Positions 1-8,849 of a stretch of 64,000 nt of DNA are shown piece by piece; position 1 is the first letter of the stretch; each line of letters starts with the position of its first letter. The DNA comes from Ideonella sp. (GTDB lineage Bacteria > Pseudomonadota > Gammaproteobacteria > Burkholderiales > Burkholderiaceae_C). Location: contig NZ_JADJDO010000005.1 of NCBI RefSeq assembly GCF_016702655.1, positions 62,001 to 126,000 of the forward strand, written 5' to 3'. The notes below the pieces were generated by a model. It was not told the DNA's origin. It saw only the letters and a list, made by a program, of their open reading frames with translations, and did no database searches. The translations under genes and the position numbers were made by a program.

Positions 1-1249
1 CACGAAAGACCGGCGGCCGCCGGCCCATGTAGCTGACAAAGGCGGCCGGAGGTTCGCGCATGCCCACGCGATACCACGGCGTGCGATGACGTGCGATGTA
101 GCTGCGGTCTGCGCCGAGCGCACGCGCGCGATCGACGAAGCGCAAGGCGGCCTCGCGCTCGGGCGACGCAAGCGCATCGAGGTCGCTCGGCAGATCGACG
201 ACCCGGGCCAGCCTTGCCACGCCTTCGCGCGTGGCCGCCAGGTCGTCGATGATTTCGCGCGCGCGGGTGATCGCCGGCACCGTCAGCGTCGCCGGCATGG
301 CGTCTTCGGGCTTGACGACCCAGGCGCTGTTGAGGCCCGTCACCTGGCCGCGCGTGATGCGAAACAGCTCGCCGAGTTCGGCTCCACCCGAAATCGCGAT
401 CGGCTGCTCGCGGCACAGCGGCGTCCAGCGCTGCGCGGCGCGCAGGCTTGCGCGGTCGAGCCGGCGCACCGGATGCAGCGCCCGGCCAGCGATCATTCCC
501 GTCTGCACCGCGGCGTCGCCGCCGCCGCGCTGCGCTTCGACGACCACCGACGACACCAGTGCGTCCGGAAAGACCGACTCGTCTGGCGCTGCCAGCCACA
601 GCGAGCGCAGCGCAACATCACCTGCCCCGCCGAGCAGGTCGCGCACGGCCTGACCGTATCCGTTGTCGAGCCACTCGGCGGCGGTCACGAAGAGCATCGC
701 GTCGCCATCGCGCATCAGTTCGACCGTGCGCAACATGAATTGCGCGTGCAGACCCGCCAGTTGCGACGCGACGATGCCGTGGGCCGCCATCGTGCGCCGG
801 TACCATTCCTTCCACTGTGGTTCGAGATCGTGGTGCCGCACATAGGGCGGATTGCCGACGAACAGCGTACGCCCCCGCGCGGGCAGGCCGGCCTGCCGGT
901 AGTCGGCTTCGAGGAGTTCGACGCGATGCGACAAGGCCTCGTCGCGCAGGCGCCGGCGCAGCAACGCTGCCATCTCCGGATGCGCCTCGACCGCGATGAC
1001 CCTGGCATGCGGGAAGCGCAACGCGGCGGCAATCGCGAACCGGCCACTACCGGCGCCGCAGTCGACAACCGTGTCGAAACCATCTCGTGTCGCCGCGAGG
1101 TCCAGCATGCGCTGTACCAGCCACTGCGGCGTCAGCGTGATGCCGCTCGCGCGCCGCTCTTCGGGCAGGTGGGCTCGGGCATAGGCCTCGCCGAGCGGAT
1201 CGTGCCCGGCGGGCGCGAACAGTTCGGCTTGCAGCAGCGTCTGGCTCAT
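1..1249 (-). CDS. Class I SAM-dependent methyltransferase, N6-adenine DNA methylase-like (C-terminus off the window)
   Basis: Reading the minus strand from an ATG at 1249 gives an open frame that runs off the left edge without a stop (at least 415 residues). Residues 63-69 read DCGAGSG, the SAM-binding motif I, and residues 133-136 read NPPY, the catalytic motif IV of N6-adenine DNA methylases and of N5-glutamine methylases. The long region after the motifs looks like a target-recognition or TaqI-like specificity domain, which favours a DNA methylase of the Eco57I/TaqI type over a PrmC-type protein methylase. The gene starts 29 bp after rpe ends and is probably co-transcribed with it. No restriction endonuclease is visible in the part shown, so it may be a solitary methylase. 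Confidence 0.7.
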   Translation of the reverse strand, partial: MSQTLLQAELFAPAGHDPLGEAYARAHLPEERRASGITLTPQWLVQRMLDLAATRDGFDTVVDCGAGSGRFAIAAALRFPHARVIAVEAHPEMAALLRRRLRDEALSHRVELLEADYRQAGLPARGRTLFVGNPPYVRHHDLEPQWKEWYRRTMAAHGIVASQLAGLHAQFMLRTVELMRDGDAMLFVTAAEWLDNGYGQAVRDLLGGAGDVALRSLWLAAPDESVFPDALVSSVVVEAQRGGGDAAVQTGMIAGRALHPVRRLDRASLRAAQRWTPLCREQPIAISGGAELGELFRITRGQVTGLNSAWVVKPEDAMPATLTVPAITRAREIIDDLAATREGVARLARVVDLPSDLDALASPEREAALRFVDRARALGADRSYIARHRTPWYRVGMREPPAAFVSYMGRRPPVFR

Positions 1250-1278
1250 CGCAGTCCGGCGCTGGCCGTGCAGCTCCG

Positions 1279-1977
1279 CTAGCGCGCGATCTCGGCGCGC
1301 ATCGCGTCGATCACCGCGCGGTAGTCGCGCTGGCCGAAGATCGCGCTGCCGGCGACGAAGGTATCGGCGCCGGCGTCGAAGGCGGCGCGGATGTTGTCGG
1401 TCTTGATGCCGCCGTCGACCTGGAGCCGGATGTCGCGCCCGCTGGCGTCGATGAACTTGCGCACGCGTTCGATCTTCTTCAGCGCGCCGGGGATGAAGCC
1501 CTGGCCGCCGAAGCCGGGGTTGACGCTCATGATCAGCACCAGGTCGAGGTTGTCCTGCTCCCACTCGAGCACGTCGAGCGCCGACGAGGGGTTGAACGCG
1601 AGCCCCGCCTTGCAGCCCGCGGCGCGGATCAGTTGCAGCGTGCGGTTCACGTGCGGCCCGGCCTCGGGGTGAAAGCTGATGATGTCGGCGCCGGCGTCGG
1701 CGAAGGCCTGCGCGAGGGCATCCACCGGCTGCACCATCAGGTGCACGTCGATCGGCACCCGGCTCCCGTCGGCGGCGACAGCATGCTTGCGCAGCGCCTG
1801 GCAGACCATCGGCCCGAAACTCAGGTTGGGCACGAAGTGGTTGTCCATCACGTCGAAGTGGATCCAGTCGGCGCCGGCCGCGATCACGTCGCGCACCTCG
1901 TCGCCGAAGCGGGCCGCGTCGGCGGCAAGCAGGCTGGGGGCGATCAGGGCCGGTCGGCGGGGGGTCACGGATGCCAT
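1279..1977 (-). CDS. rpe: Ribulose-phosphate 3-epimerase
   Basis: This 232-residue protein interconverts ribulose 5-phosphate and xylulose 5-phosphate in the pentose phosphate and Calvin cycles. The frame shows the family's hallmarks: APSLLAAD near the start, HFDVMDNHFVPN with the metal-binding His/Asp pair, DVHLMV, the MSVNPGFGGQ phosphate loop and VDGGIK near the C-terminus. The frame is open upstream to 2064, but the start at 1977 places APSLLAAD at the usual distance from the N-terminus and avoids overlap with divergent apaG. Rpe and apaG start 49 bp apart on opposite strands and must share this small promoter region. Length is normal for the family. Confidence 0.97.
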   Translation of the reverse strand: MASVTPRRPALIAPSLLAADAARFGDEVRDVIAAGADWIHFDVMDNHFVPNLSFGPMVCQALRKHAVAADGSRVPIDVHLMVQPVDALAQAFADAGADIISFHPEAGPHVNRTLQLIRAAGCKAGLAFNPSSALDVLEWEQDNLDLVLIMSVNPGFGGQGFIPGALKKIERVRKFIDASGRDIRLQVDGGIKTDNIRAAFDAGADTFVAGSAIFGQRDYRAVIDAMRAEIAR

Positions 1978-2026
1978 CGCCAGGCATTCTAGGTGCCGCC
2001 TGCGCGGCTGCTCCGATAATCGAACG

Positions 2027-2401
2027 ATGCCCAAACCCGAATTCACCTGCAGCGTCAAGGTCACCCCGCTGCCCGAGCAGTCGCAACCCGATGCGGGCGT
2101 GCACGCCTTCGCCTACACGGTCACGATCCGCAACAGCGGCGACGTGCCCGGCCAACTGATCGCGCGCCACTGGATCATCGAAGACGCCCACGGCAAGACC
2201 GAGGAGGTGCGCGGCCTCGGGGTCGTCGGCCACCAACCGCTGCTCAAGCCGGGCGAGGAATTCGAGTACACGAGCTGGACGCGCCTGGCGACTTCGGCCG
2301 GAACGATGCGCGGCACCTACTACTGCATGACCGAGGACGCGCATCCGTTCGAGGCGGCGATCGGCAGCTTCACCCTCGTCGCCCCGTCATCGCTGCACTG
2401 A
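2027..2401 (+). CDS. apaG: ApaG family protein (CO2+/MG2+ efflux-associated, DUF525 fold)
   Basis: A 124-residue single-domain protein with the typical ApaG pattern: a beta-sandwich with IRNSGDVPGQL, ARHWIIEDAHG and GTYYCMTEDAH segments. ApaG proteins have a fibronectin-III-like fold and are linked genetically to cobalt and magnesium resistance, but their biochemical role is not settled. The start at 2027 gives the normal length. The gene is divergent from rpe and is followed 13 bp downstream by the recombinase-family gene in the same direction, an arrangement I recall from Burkholderiales. Confidence 0.95.
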   Translation: MPKPEFTCSVKVTPLPEQSQPDAGVHAFAYTVTIRNSGDVPGQLIARHWIIEDAHGKTEEVRGLGVVGHQPLLKPGEEFEYTSWTRLATSAGTMRGTYYCMTEDAHPFEAAIGSFTLVAPSSLH

Positions 2402-2414
2402 GCGCGCCGCCACC

Positions 2415-4418
2415 ATGCTCGGCCGCCGCGCACGCGCCTGGGACCTGTCGGCACTGCTGATCGCCGCCGATCCCAAGGCCGGCCTGGCGGAGCGCAACCT
2501 CTGGCTGGTGCGCATGGTCGAGTGGCTGGGCCATGCCGCGCCCCGCGCCGACCCCGACGACGGCAAGCAGGTCCTGCGGCTGCGCCACCTGCTGGGCGTG
2601 CTCGACCGCAACCCCGGGCATCGCGCCTCGGTCGTCGCACTGCTGGCGGCCTTCTTCGACGGGGTCGACGCGGCGGCGCTGTTCGCCGACTTCGGCTTCA
2701 CGCCGCGCGTCGATCTGTTCGGAGAGCTCGGCGAGCGCCTGCGCCGGCGCGTGCTGCCGGCGACACCCGAGACGACCGACCTCGCGGACCTGTTCGGCCT
2801 CGTCTTCCATGCCGACGACGACGCACAGTGGCTGCGCGCGATCGACGACGCAACGCTCGAACGCCTGGCGGCGCTGCTGGGCGAGGCCTGGAACGCGCGC
2901 AGCCCGCGTGTCGACTGGCATGCGCCCTTTCTCGACGCGATCATGTACCTGTGCAGCGCAGTGCGCGCGTCGGGCTTCTCGGGCCCGATGCGGTTGCGGA
3001 TGAGCCCGGCGACGCTTGCGGGCGAGCCGTTTCGCGAGCTCGCGCGGGCCGGCGACGCGGTGCACGAGCGCGCCGAGGCCGGCCTGCCCTTCGCTGCCGA
3101 GGCGGCCCGGCTGCGCGCGCTGCTCGACGCCTGCCGGCACGCAGCGGCGAGCGTGTTCGAGCACCTCGAGGAATTCGGGGTCTCGGTGGACCTCGTGTTC
3201 CAGGTCAACCAGTTGCGCCTGCGCGTGCGCCGCATCGAGGCGCTGCTCGCCTGCGTCGAGTCGGCGAGGCCGGCGCGCGACGTGCTCGCGCTGCTGGCCG
3301 CACTGGTCGACGTGGCCGCCAATCGGCGCAGCGCACGCGCGCTGCTCTCCCGGCACTACGCGCTGCTCGCGGCCAAGGTCGCCGAGCGCAGCGCGGAAAC
3401 CGGCGAGCACTACATCACGCGCGACCACGGCGAGTACCGGAGCATGCTGCGCGCCGCGGCAACCGGCGGCGCAGTCCTCGCGGGAACGACGCACCTCAAG
3501 TTCCTCGTGGTCTCGCTCGGTCTGGCGGCGTTCTGGTCGGGCTTTCTCGCCGGGCTGAACTACGCCGCGAGCTTCGTGCTCGTGCAGCTCATCCACGGCA
3601 CGGTCGCGACCAAGCAGCCGGCGATGACGGCCCCGGCGATGGCACGCAAGCTCACCGATGAAGCCGGCGCCGGCGCGACCGACGAGGCGGTCGAAGGCTT
3701 CGTCGATGAGGTTGCGCACCTGATCCGCTCGCAATCGGCCGGCATCTTCGGCAACCTGATGGTCGTGGTGCCGATCGTGCTGGTCGTGCAGATGGCCTGG
3801 GGCCTCGCGTCCGACACGCCGCTGGTGCCGCGCAAGGACGCCGGCTACGTGCTGCACTCGCTGACGCTGCTCGGCCCGACGGCGCTCTACGCTGCCTTCA
3901 CCGGCGTACTGCTGTTCGCGAGCAGCCTGATCGCCGGCTGGGCCGAGAACTGGTTCGTCTGGCACCGGCTCGACAGTGCGCTGGCCTGGAACCCGCGCCT
4001 GCGCGCTCGCTTCGGACCCGGCCGCGCACAGCGCATCAGCGCCTGGTGGCGCGCCAACATCTCGGGCCTCGCGGCAAATGTCTCGCTCGGCTTCATGCTC
4101 GGCCTGGTGCCGGTCGTGGCGGCGTTCTTCGGCCTGCCGCTCGAGGTCCGCCACGTCACGCTGTCGACCGGCCAGCTCGCCGCGGCGGCCGGCACCGAAG
4201 GGCTGGCGCTGCTGCACGACGCGGCGTTCTGGTGGTGCGTGGCGGGCATCGCGGTCACCGGCGCGCTCAACCTCGGCGTGAGCTTCTTGCTCGCCTTCCG
4301 GGTCGCGCTGCTGTCGCGCAACGTGCCGACCGCGGGCCGCAGCCGGATCTACGCCGCGATCCGCAGGCGGATGTGGCGGCGGCCGTTGTCGTTCATATGG
4401 CCGCCGGCCGAGCGCTGA
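2415..4418 (+). CDS. 'Site-specific recombinase' Gcr-type membrane protein (PF10136 family)
   Basis: A 667-residue protein. The first 340 residues are soluble and rich in helices. From about residue 360 to the end there are six or more hydrophobic segments, for example HLKFLVVSLGLAAFWSGFL, LMVVVPIVLVVQM and VAAFFGLPLEV. This matches the betaproteobacterial family annotated as site-specific recombinase after gonococcal Gcr, which is unrelated to tyrosine or serine recombinases. The membrane topology makes a direct recombinase role doubtful. It follows apaG in a probable operon, and its last 26 bp overlap the convergent amidotransferase gene. Confidence 0.82.
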   Translation: MLGRRARAWDLSALLIAADPKAGLAERNLWLVRMVEWLGHAAPRADPDDGKQVLRLRHLLGVLDRNPGHRASVVALLAAFFDGVDAAALFADFGFTPRVDLFGELGERLRRRVLPATPETTDLADLFGLVFHADDDAQWLRAIDDATLERLAALLGEAWNARSPRVDWHAPFLDAIMYLCSAVRASGFSGPMRLRMSPATLAGEPFRELARAGDAVHERAEAGLPFAAEAARLRALLDACRHAAASVFEHLEEFGVSVDLVFQVNQLRLRVRRIEALLACVESARPARDVLALLAALVDVAANRRSARALLSRHYALLAAKVAERSAETGEHYITRDHGEYRSMLRAAATGGAVLAGTTHLKFLVVSLGLAAFWSGFLAGLNYAASFVLVQLIHGTVATKQPAMTAPAMARKLTDEAGAGATDEAVEGFVDEVAHLIRSQSAGIFGNLMVVVPIVLVVQMAWGLASDTPLVPRKDAGYVLHSLTLLGPTALYAAFTGVLLFASSLIAGWAENWFVWHRLDSALAWNPRLRARFGPGRAQRISAWWRANISGLAANVSLGFMLGLVPVVAAFFGLPLEVRHVTLSTGQLAAAAGTEGLALLHDAAFWWCVAGIAVTGALNLGVSFLLAFRVALLSRNVPTAGRSRIYAAIRRRMWRRPLSFIWPPAER

Positions 4419-5220
4419 AGACCTGCCGCGCAGCGTCGAGGAAGGCGTTCATCAGCGGCTCGCCGCTGAGCAGCGCCGGGTCCTGGAAGTGGAACTCCGG
4501 GTGCCACTGGACGCCGGCGACGAATGCCGATCCGCGTGCACGGATCGCCTCGACCATGCCGTCGCCGACGGCGCGCGCCTCGACTTCGAGATCACCCCCG
4601 AGCTGGTCGACGGCCTGGTGGTGGATGCTCGTCACCAGCGCCCGCCCGATGTCGCCGTAGAGCCCGGCCAGACGAGACTGCGGCTCGAAGCGGATCTCGT
4701 GCCGGTGCTGGTCGTACAGATCGGCATCGACATGCGGATGCGCGCCGGGCTGCTGCGATGCGATGTCCTGCCACAGCGTTCCGCCGTAGGCCACGTTGAT
4801 GAGCTGCGCGCCGCGGCAGATGCCCAGCACCGGCTTGCCCTGCGACAGGAAGCCGTCGAGGAGCTCGATCTCGTAGCGGTCGCGGATGGCGTCGCCGGCC
4901 CACTCCGCGCGCAGCGGCTGCTGGCCGTAGCTCGTCGGGCTCACGTCCGCGCCGCCCTGCAGCACCAGTGCGTCGAGCGCGTCGACGCAGTGGTGCACCG
5001 AGACCTTGCGCCGCGCCACCTCGGCGTCGACGCCGAGCGTCGGCACCATGAAGGCCAACGCGCCGTGCCCCATGATCCAGTGCGCGATCGACTGCTCCAG
5101 GTATTGCAGCGTCTTGCCTCGAAAACCCAACTCCGCCGGCGCCTGGTGCAGCAGCCGCGCCGACAGGCCGATGCGCAAGGGCCGTGGGTTCAAGTCGGCT
5201 GCCCGGCCCAGCGCCGGCAT
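4393..5220 (-). CDS. Gamma-glutamyl-gamma-aminobutyrate hydrolase family protein (class I glutamine amidotransferase-like, peptidase C26)
   Basis: 275 residues with the class I amidotransferase triad: the nucleophile Cys in GICRGAQ, and His-x-Glu in VQWHPEFH near the C-terminus; the oxyanion-strand motif LQGGADVSP precedes it. C26 enzymes of this kind (PuuD-like) hydrolyse gamma-glutamyl bonds, for example in putrescine or GABA catabolism. The ATG at 5220 lies inside the end of the glutamate-cysteine ligase-like gene (31 bp overlap), so the two are probably translationally coupled. That link suggests gamma-glutamyl metabolism, although the exact substrate cannot be told from the sequence. Confidence 0.9.
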   Translation of the reverse strand: MPALGRAADLNPRPLRIGLSARLLHQAPAELGFRGKTLQYLEQSIAHWIMGHGALAFMVPTLGVDAEVARRKVSVHHCVDALDALVLQGGADVSPTSYGQQPLRAEWAGDAIRDRYEIELLDGFLSQGKPVLGICRGAQLINVAYGGTLWQDIASQQPGAHPHVDADLYDQHRHEIRFEPQSRLAGLYGDIGRALVTSIHHQAVDQLGGDLEVEARAVGDGMVEAIRARGSAFVAGVQWHPEFHFQDPALLSGEPLMNAFLDAARQVFSARPAAI

Positions 5221-6314
5221 TGCTGCCGCACCACCTCCGGCAGCAGCCGCTCGCGCTCGAAGGTGCTGCGGATCCAGCCCGCGTCGTTGCCCGGGCCTGC
5301 CATCTCCGCGCGCAGCAGCGCGATCGCACCTTCGGCCTGCAGTTCCATCGCATGCAGTTCAAGAGCCGCGAACGTGGCTTCGATGTCGTCGCGCAGCGAC
5401 CGGTGCTCGCCGGTCTTGGGGTCGACGAAGGTCGCATCCAGCCCGAAGCGGCAAGCCTGGAAACGGTTGAAGGTGTAGGGCAGGTAGTCGTCTTCGGCCG
5501 GCGCGTAGGGCCGCTCGATGCGCAGCCAGCGCGCCAGGCACTGGATGTAGCCTGCCAGCGCGGCGGCCTTCTCGATCGTCAGCGGCGTGTCGAGCACACG
5601 CACCTCGATCGTGCCGAACTCGGGCTTGGGGCGGATGTCCCAGTAGAAGTCCTTCATGCTCTTGACAACGCCGGTGCGCGTCATCTTCTCGAAGAAGCGC
5701 TTGAAATCGTCCCAGGTCAGCACGAACGGCGCGCGCCCCGACAACGGGAATGCGAACACCGAATTCAGGCGTGCCGACGCGAAGCCGGTGTCGGTGCCCT
5801 GCACGTAAGGCGACGAGGCCGACAGCGCGATCAGGTGCGGGATGAAGCGCGACATGCCGTGCAGCAGCGTGAGCGCATGGTCGGGCCCGGGGCAGCCGAT
5901 GTGCACGTGCTGGCCGAAGATCGTGAACTGCTTGGACAGGTAGCCGTACAGCTCGGCCACCTGGTGGAAGCGCGGTGTGTCGTAGATGCGGCGCTGGCTC
6001 CAGTCCTGGAACGGATGCGTGCCGCCGCCGCACAGTCCGACATTGAGCTTCGCGGCGGCCTCGACGAGCGCATCGCGCATCGCGCCGAGCTGCGCCAGCG
6101 CGTCGGCGTGTCCACTGCAGATGCCGGTCGAGAGCTCGATCATGCTGTCGGTGATCTCGGGCACCACCTTGCCGGGCAGCTTGCGCTTGCCCGCGAGGCG
6201 CATCAGATCGGCCGCGCTCGGCGACAGGTCGTAGTCGTGGAGGTTGACGATCTGCAGCTCGAGCTCGACGCCGAGCGTCAGCGGGCGTGAATCGGCGAAG
6301 GATTCGAGTGCCAT
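5190..6314 (-). CDS. YbdK-type carboxylate-amine ligase (glutamate-cysteine ligase family 2)
   Basis: A 374-residue protein of the GCS2 family. Diagnostic segments are TLGVELELQIV at the N-terminus, EITDSMIELSTG, FGQHVHIGCP and TIEVRVLDTP. Family members join glutamate and cysteine weakly in vitro; the physiological amine partner is often unknown. The ATG at 6314 is chosen because it sits directly before the conserved N-terminus; upstream codons in this frame are antisense to the antiporter gene. It lies 7 bp after the antiporter stop and overlaps the amidotransferase start, so antiporter, ligase and amidotransferase form one operon. Together they recall glutathione-linked Kef potassium efflux control, but that is inference. 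Confidence 0.9.
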   Translation of the reverse strand: MALESFADSRPLTLGVELELQIVNLHDYDLSPSAADLMRLAGKRKLPGKVVPEITDSMIELSTGICSGHADALAQLGAMRDALVEAAAKLNVGLCGGGTHPFQDWSQRRIYDTPRFHQVAELYGYLSKQFTIFGQHVHIGCPGPDHALTLLHGMSRFIPHLIALSASSPYVQGTDTGFASARLNSVFAFPLSGRAPFVLTWDDFKRFFEKMTRTGVVKSMKDFYWDIRPKPEFGTIEVRVLDTPLTIEKAAALAGYIQCLARWLRIERPYAPAEDDYLPYTFNRFQACRFGLDATFVDPKTGEHRSLRDDIEATFAALELHAMELQAEGAIALLRAEMAGPGNDAGWIRSTFERERLLPEVVRQQCRRWAGQPT

Positions 6315-6321
6315 CGCGGCG

Positions 6322-7566
6322 TCATCCCCTGGCCGCCGCGCGCTCGCTGGCCGGGTGTTCACCCGCCAGGCGCAGCGCCCACTGGACGGCAATCGGGCCG
6401 AGCAGCTCCATGAACGCGATCGCGCTGAGCATGATCGGCGCGAGCTGCGGCGCGAAGTCGGGGTGGGTCCGGTACAGGTCGGCAAGCAGCACGAGGGCAG
6501 TACCCGAAATCGGCGTCAGCGTCAGCGCGAGCGCCGCGCTCTGGCGCACGGTGATGCCGCTCCACCAGCCGAGCCCGACCACCGCGACCGATTTGGCGAG
6601 CGCGCGCACGACCAGCAACGCGATTGCCACCAGGCCGCCCACTGCGACCGCCTCGAGCGACCAGGCCGCACCGACGACCACGAACAGCATCAGCACCAGC
6701 ACGCCGCCGGCGCTGCCGAAGTGACGCGGCCAGACCCAGGGCCTCGCGCTCGTGTTGCGCAGCAGCACGCCGGCGATCAGCGGCACGAGCAGGGTCGAGA
6801 TGTTGAGCATGTGCGCGCCCGTGAGCACCAGCATGAGCAACCCGAGCAGCAGCAGCACCGAATTCTCGTCGCGCAGGTCGAGCCGGCGCGACACGCGGCC
6901 GACCAGGCTCGTCAGCAGCAGCGCAAGCAGCACCGAGCCGCCGAAGGTGTAGAGCGGGCGCGAGATCGCGGGCACCCAGTTGCCGGCTTGGTCGATGTGC
7001 AGCCAGCCGACGACGAGCTTGAACCCGAGCACGCACACGAGCGTGTTCAGCGCGGTGAGCGTGATCATGCGCTCGGTGACCTGGCCTGCCGACCGCAGTT
7101 CGCTCGCGACCCGCGAGACCACCGCCGCCGAGCCCGTCACGCCGAGCGTCGCGCAGGCCAGCGCCACGTTGAAACCCAGGCCGAGCCAGTGCAGCAGCGC
7201 GAAGACGGCGATGAATCCGAGCAGCGCCTCGGCCGCGCTCGTCACCAGCAGGGCCGGATTGGCACGCAGCCAGCGCAGGTTGACGCGGGCGCCGAGTTCG
7301 AACAGCAGCAGGCCGAGGCCCAGATCGACGATCAGGCGCACGCTGCCGCTCAGGTGATCGACCGGCAGGCCCCGGCCCAGCCCCGCGATCAGCAGGCCGA
7401 CCCCGCTGTAGCCGACGATGCGCGGCAGCCCCAGCCAGCGGAAGACCGCCTCGCCGAGCAGGGCGCCAGCGACGATCACCAGCGCCGACCAGAAGAGCAG
7501 GTTCGGCGCCGGCGGGAACGGCGCGATCTGGAGGTAGCCGGCGATGCTGGCGAGCTCAGGCACCAT
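6322..7566 (-). CDS. Cation:proton antiporter, CPA2/Kef-like
   Basis: 414 residues with about 12 hydrophobic segments covering the whole length, typical of the sodium/hydrogen exchanger domain (CPA2). Conserved-looking stretches include GYSGVGLLIAGLGRGLP and LLFELGARVNLRWL. No TrkA-N (RCK) nucleotide-binding domain follows, so this is the membrane domain alone. The chosen ATG at 7566 overlaps the last 11 bp of the small membrane-protein gene upstream, indicating translational coupling. The neighbouring ligase and amidotransferase genes lie immediately downstream. Confidence 0.88.
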   Translation of the reverse strand: MVPELASIAGYLQIAPFPPAPNLLFWSALVIVAGALLGEAVFRWLGLPRIVGYSGVGLLIAGLGRGLPVDHLSGSVRLIVDLGLGLLLFELGARVNLRWLRANPALLVTSAAEALLGFIAVFALLHWLGLGFNVALACATLGVTGSAAVVSRVASELRSAGQVTERMITLTALNTLVCVLGFKLVVGWLHIDQAGNWVPAISRPLYTFGGSVLLALLLTSLVGRVSRRLDLRDENSVLLLLGLLMLVLTGAHMLNISTLLVPLIAGVLLRNTSARPWVWPRHFGSAGGVLVLMLFVVVGAAWSLEAVAVGGLVAIALLVVRALAKSVAVVGLGWWSGITVRQSAALALTLTPISGTALVLLADLYRTHPDFAPQLAPIMLSAIAFMELLGPIAVQWALRLAGEHPASERAAARG

Positions 7567-7675
7567 CTTCGGGGCGCGCGCGTTCGCCGCGGCGGCGGCC
7601 GTGGAACATCGTCCACCAGACAATGAATAACAACAGCGCAAGCGCCCCGAGGGCTTCCAGCAGAATCACCCACAT
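7556..7675 (-). CDS. Small single-span membrane protein, 39 residues
   Basis: This reading frame begins with MWVILLEALGALALLLFIVW, a single transmembrane helix, and ends in a short basic, proline-containing tail. It is not recognised with certainty, but its position supports reality: its stop overlaps the antiporter start by 11 bp in the same orientation. Its ATG (7675-7673) overlaps the divergent mltA ATG (7674-7676) within the palindrome CATG. It could be an accessory subunit of the antiporter or a small leader-type membrane peptide. Confidence 0.55.
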   Translation of the reverse strand: MWVILLEALGALALLLFIVWWTMFHGRRRGERARPEDGA

Positions 7676-8825
7676 GTGCGAAATCCTTCTGCGTTGGGGC
7701 CGGCTGGCGGCCATTCTAGGCGCGCTGTCCGCTTGCACCAGCGTGCCGACCCCGACCGCCCCCCCGGGGCAGGCGGCAGTAGAGCCGGCAACACCAGCCT
7801 TGTTGACGCCGCTGGAGCGCAAACGTTCCCGCTGGTTGCCGGTGCCGTTTGCCGACCTGCCCGGCTGGGAGCAGGATCGCATGTCCGAAGCCTGGCCGGC
7901 GCTGCGCCTGGGTTGCGCGCGCCCACCTGCGGACTGGGCAGCGTTTTGCCGCCAGGCGCTGCAGCCGAGCGTGCCGCTTGGCGACGCGGCGGCGCTGCGC
8001 GAATGGCTGCAGCAGCGCCTGCAGGCCTATCGCGTCGAGGCACTCGATGGCGCGGGCAGCGAAGGCCTGCTGACAGGCTACTTCGAGCCGCAGATCGACG
8101 CCGCGCGCCAGCGCAGCGCGCTGTTCAGGGTGCCGCTCCATGGCCCGCCGCCCGACTTGGCGAGCCGCAGGCCCTGGTGGACGCGCCAGCAGATCGACAC
8201 CCTGCCGGCGGCGCAGGCCGCCCTGCGCGGGCGCGAGATCGCCTGGGTTGCCGACCCGCTCGACGCGCTGGTGCTGCAGATCCAGGGCTCGGGGCGCCTC
8301 GTCCTGCGCGCCGGCAACGGCGGCGGCACCACGCGGCTCGTGCGCGCCGCCTACGCAGGCTCGAACGAACAGCCCTACCAATCGGTCGGCCGCTGGCTCA
8401 TAGCGCAGGGCGAGTTGAAGCCCGGCGAAGCCTCCTGGCCGGCCATCCGCGCCTGGGCCGAGCGCAACCCGAAGCGCGTCAACGAGCTGCTGTGGAGCAA
8501 CCCGCGCGTGGTGTTCTTCCGCGAGGAGGCGCTGCCCGATCCGGCCCAGGGCCCGCGCGGCGCACAGGGCGTGCCGCTGACGCCGGGGCGCTCGATCGCC
8601 GTCGATCCGCACAGCATCCCCTACGGCACGCCGGTCTGGCTCGCATCGACCGAGCCGCTCTCGAACCAGCCGCTGCAGCGCCTCGTGATGGCGCAGGATA
8701 CCGGCAGCGCGATCACGGGCGCCGTGCGCGCAGACTACTTCTGGGGCTGGGGCGCGAACGCCGAGGCACAGGCCGGGCGCATGAAGCAACCGTTGCGGAT
8801 GTGGGTGCTGTGGCCCAGGCGTTGA
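7674..8825 (+). CDS. mltA: Membrane-bound lytic murein transglycosylase A
   Basis: 383 residues. The N-terminus is a lipoprotein signal ending in the lipobox LSAC (Cys at residue 21), so the mature protein is anchored in the outer membrane. The body shows the MltA fold segments GLLTGYFEP, LQIQGSGRL and the 3D-domain segment VMAQDTGSAITG containing the catalytic Asp. The enzyme cleaves the glycan strand of peptidoglycan to 1,6-anhydromuramic products. The ATG at 7674 is preferred over the open frame back to 7623 because it makes a compact lipoprotein signal. The gene converges on the secreted unknown at 8850 with 24 bp between them. Confidence 0.95.
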   Translation: MCEILLRWGRLAAILGALSACTSVPTPTAPPGQAAVEPATPALLTPLERKRSRWLPVPFADLPGWEQDRMSEAWPALRLGCARPPADWAAFCRQALQPSVPLGDAAALREWLQQRLQAYRVEALDGAGSEGLLTGYFEPQIDAARQRSALFRVPLHGPPPDLASRRPWWTRQQIDTLPAAQAALRGREIAWVADPLDALVLQIQGSGRLVLRAGNGGGTTRLVRAAYAGSNEQPYQSVGRWLIAQGELKPGEASWPAIRAWAERNPKRVNELLWSNPRVVFFREEALPDPAQGPRGAQGVPLTPGRSIAVDPHSIPYGTPVWLASTEPLSNQPLQRLVMAQDTGSAITGAVRADYFWGWGANAEAQAGRMKQPLRMWVLWPRR

Positions 8826-8849
8826 CGCCGGCCTCGGCCTCTCACGCTC

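Noticed and set aside
2370..4217. 615-codon minus-strand frame opposite the recombinase-family gene
   Set aside because: Composition is Arg/Gln/His-rich shadow type. The plus frame has coherent transmembrane helices.
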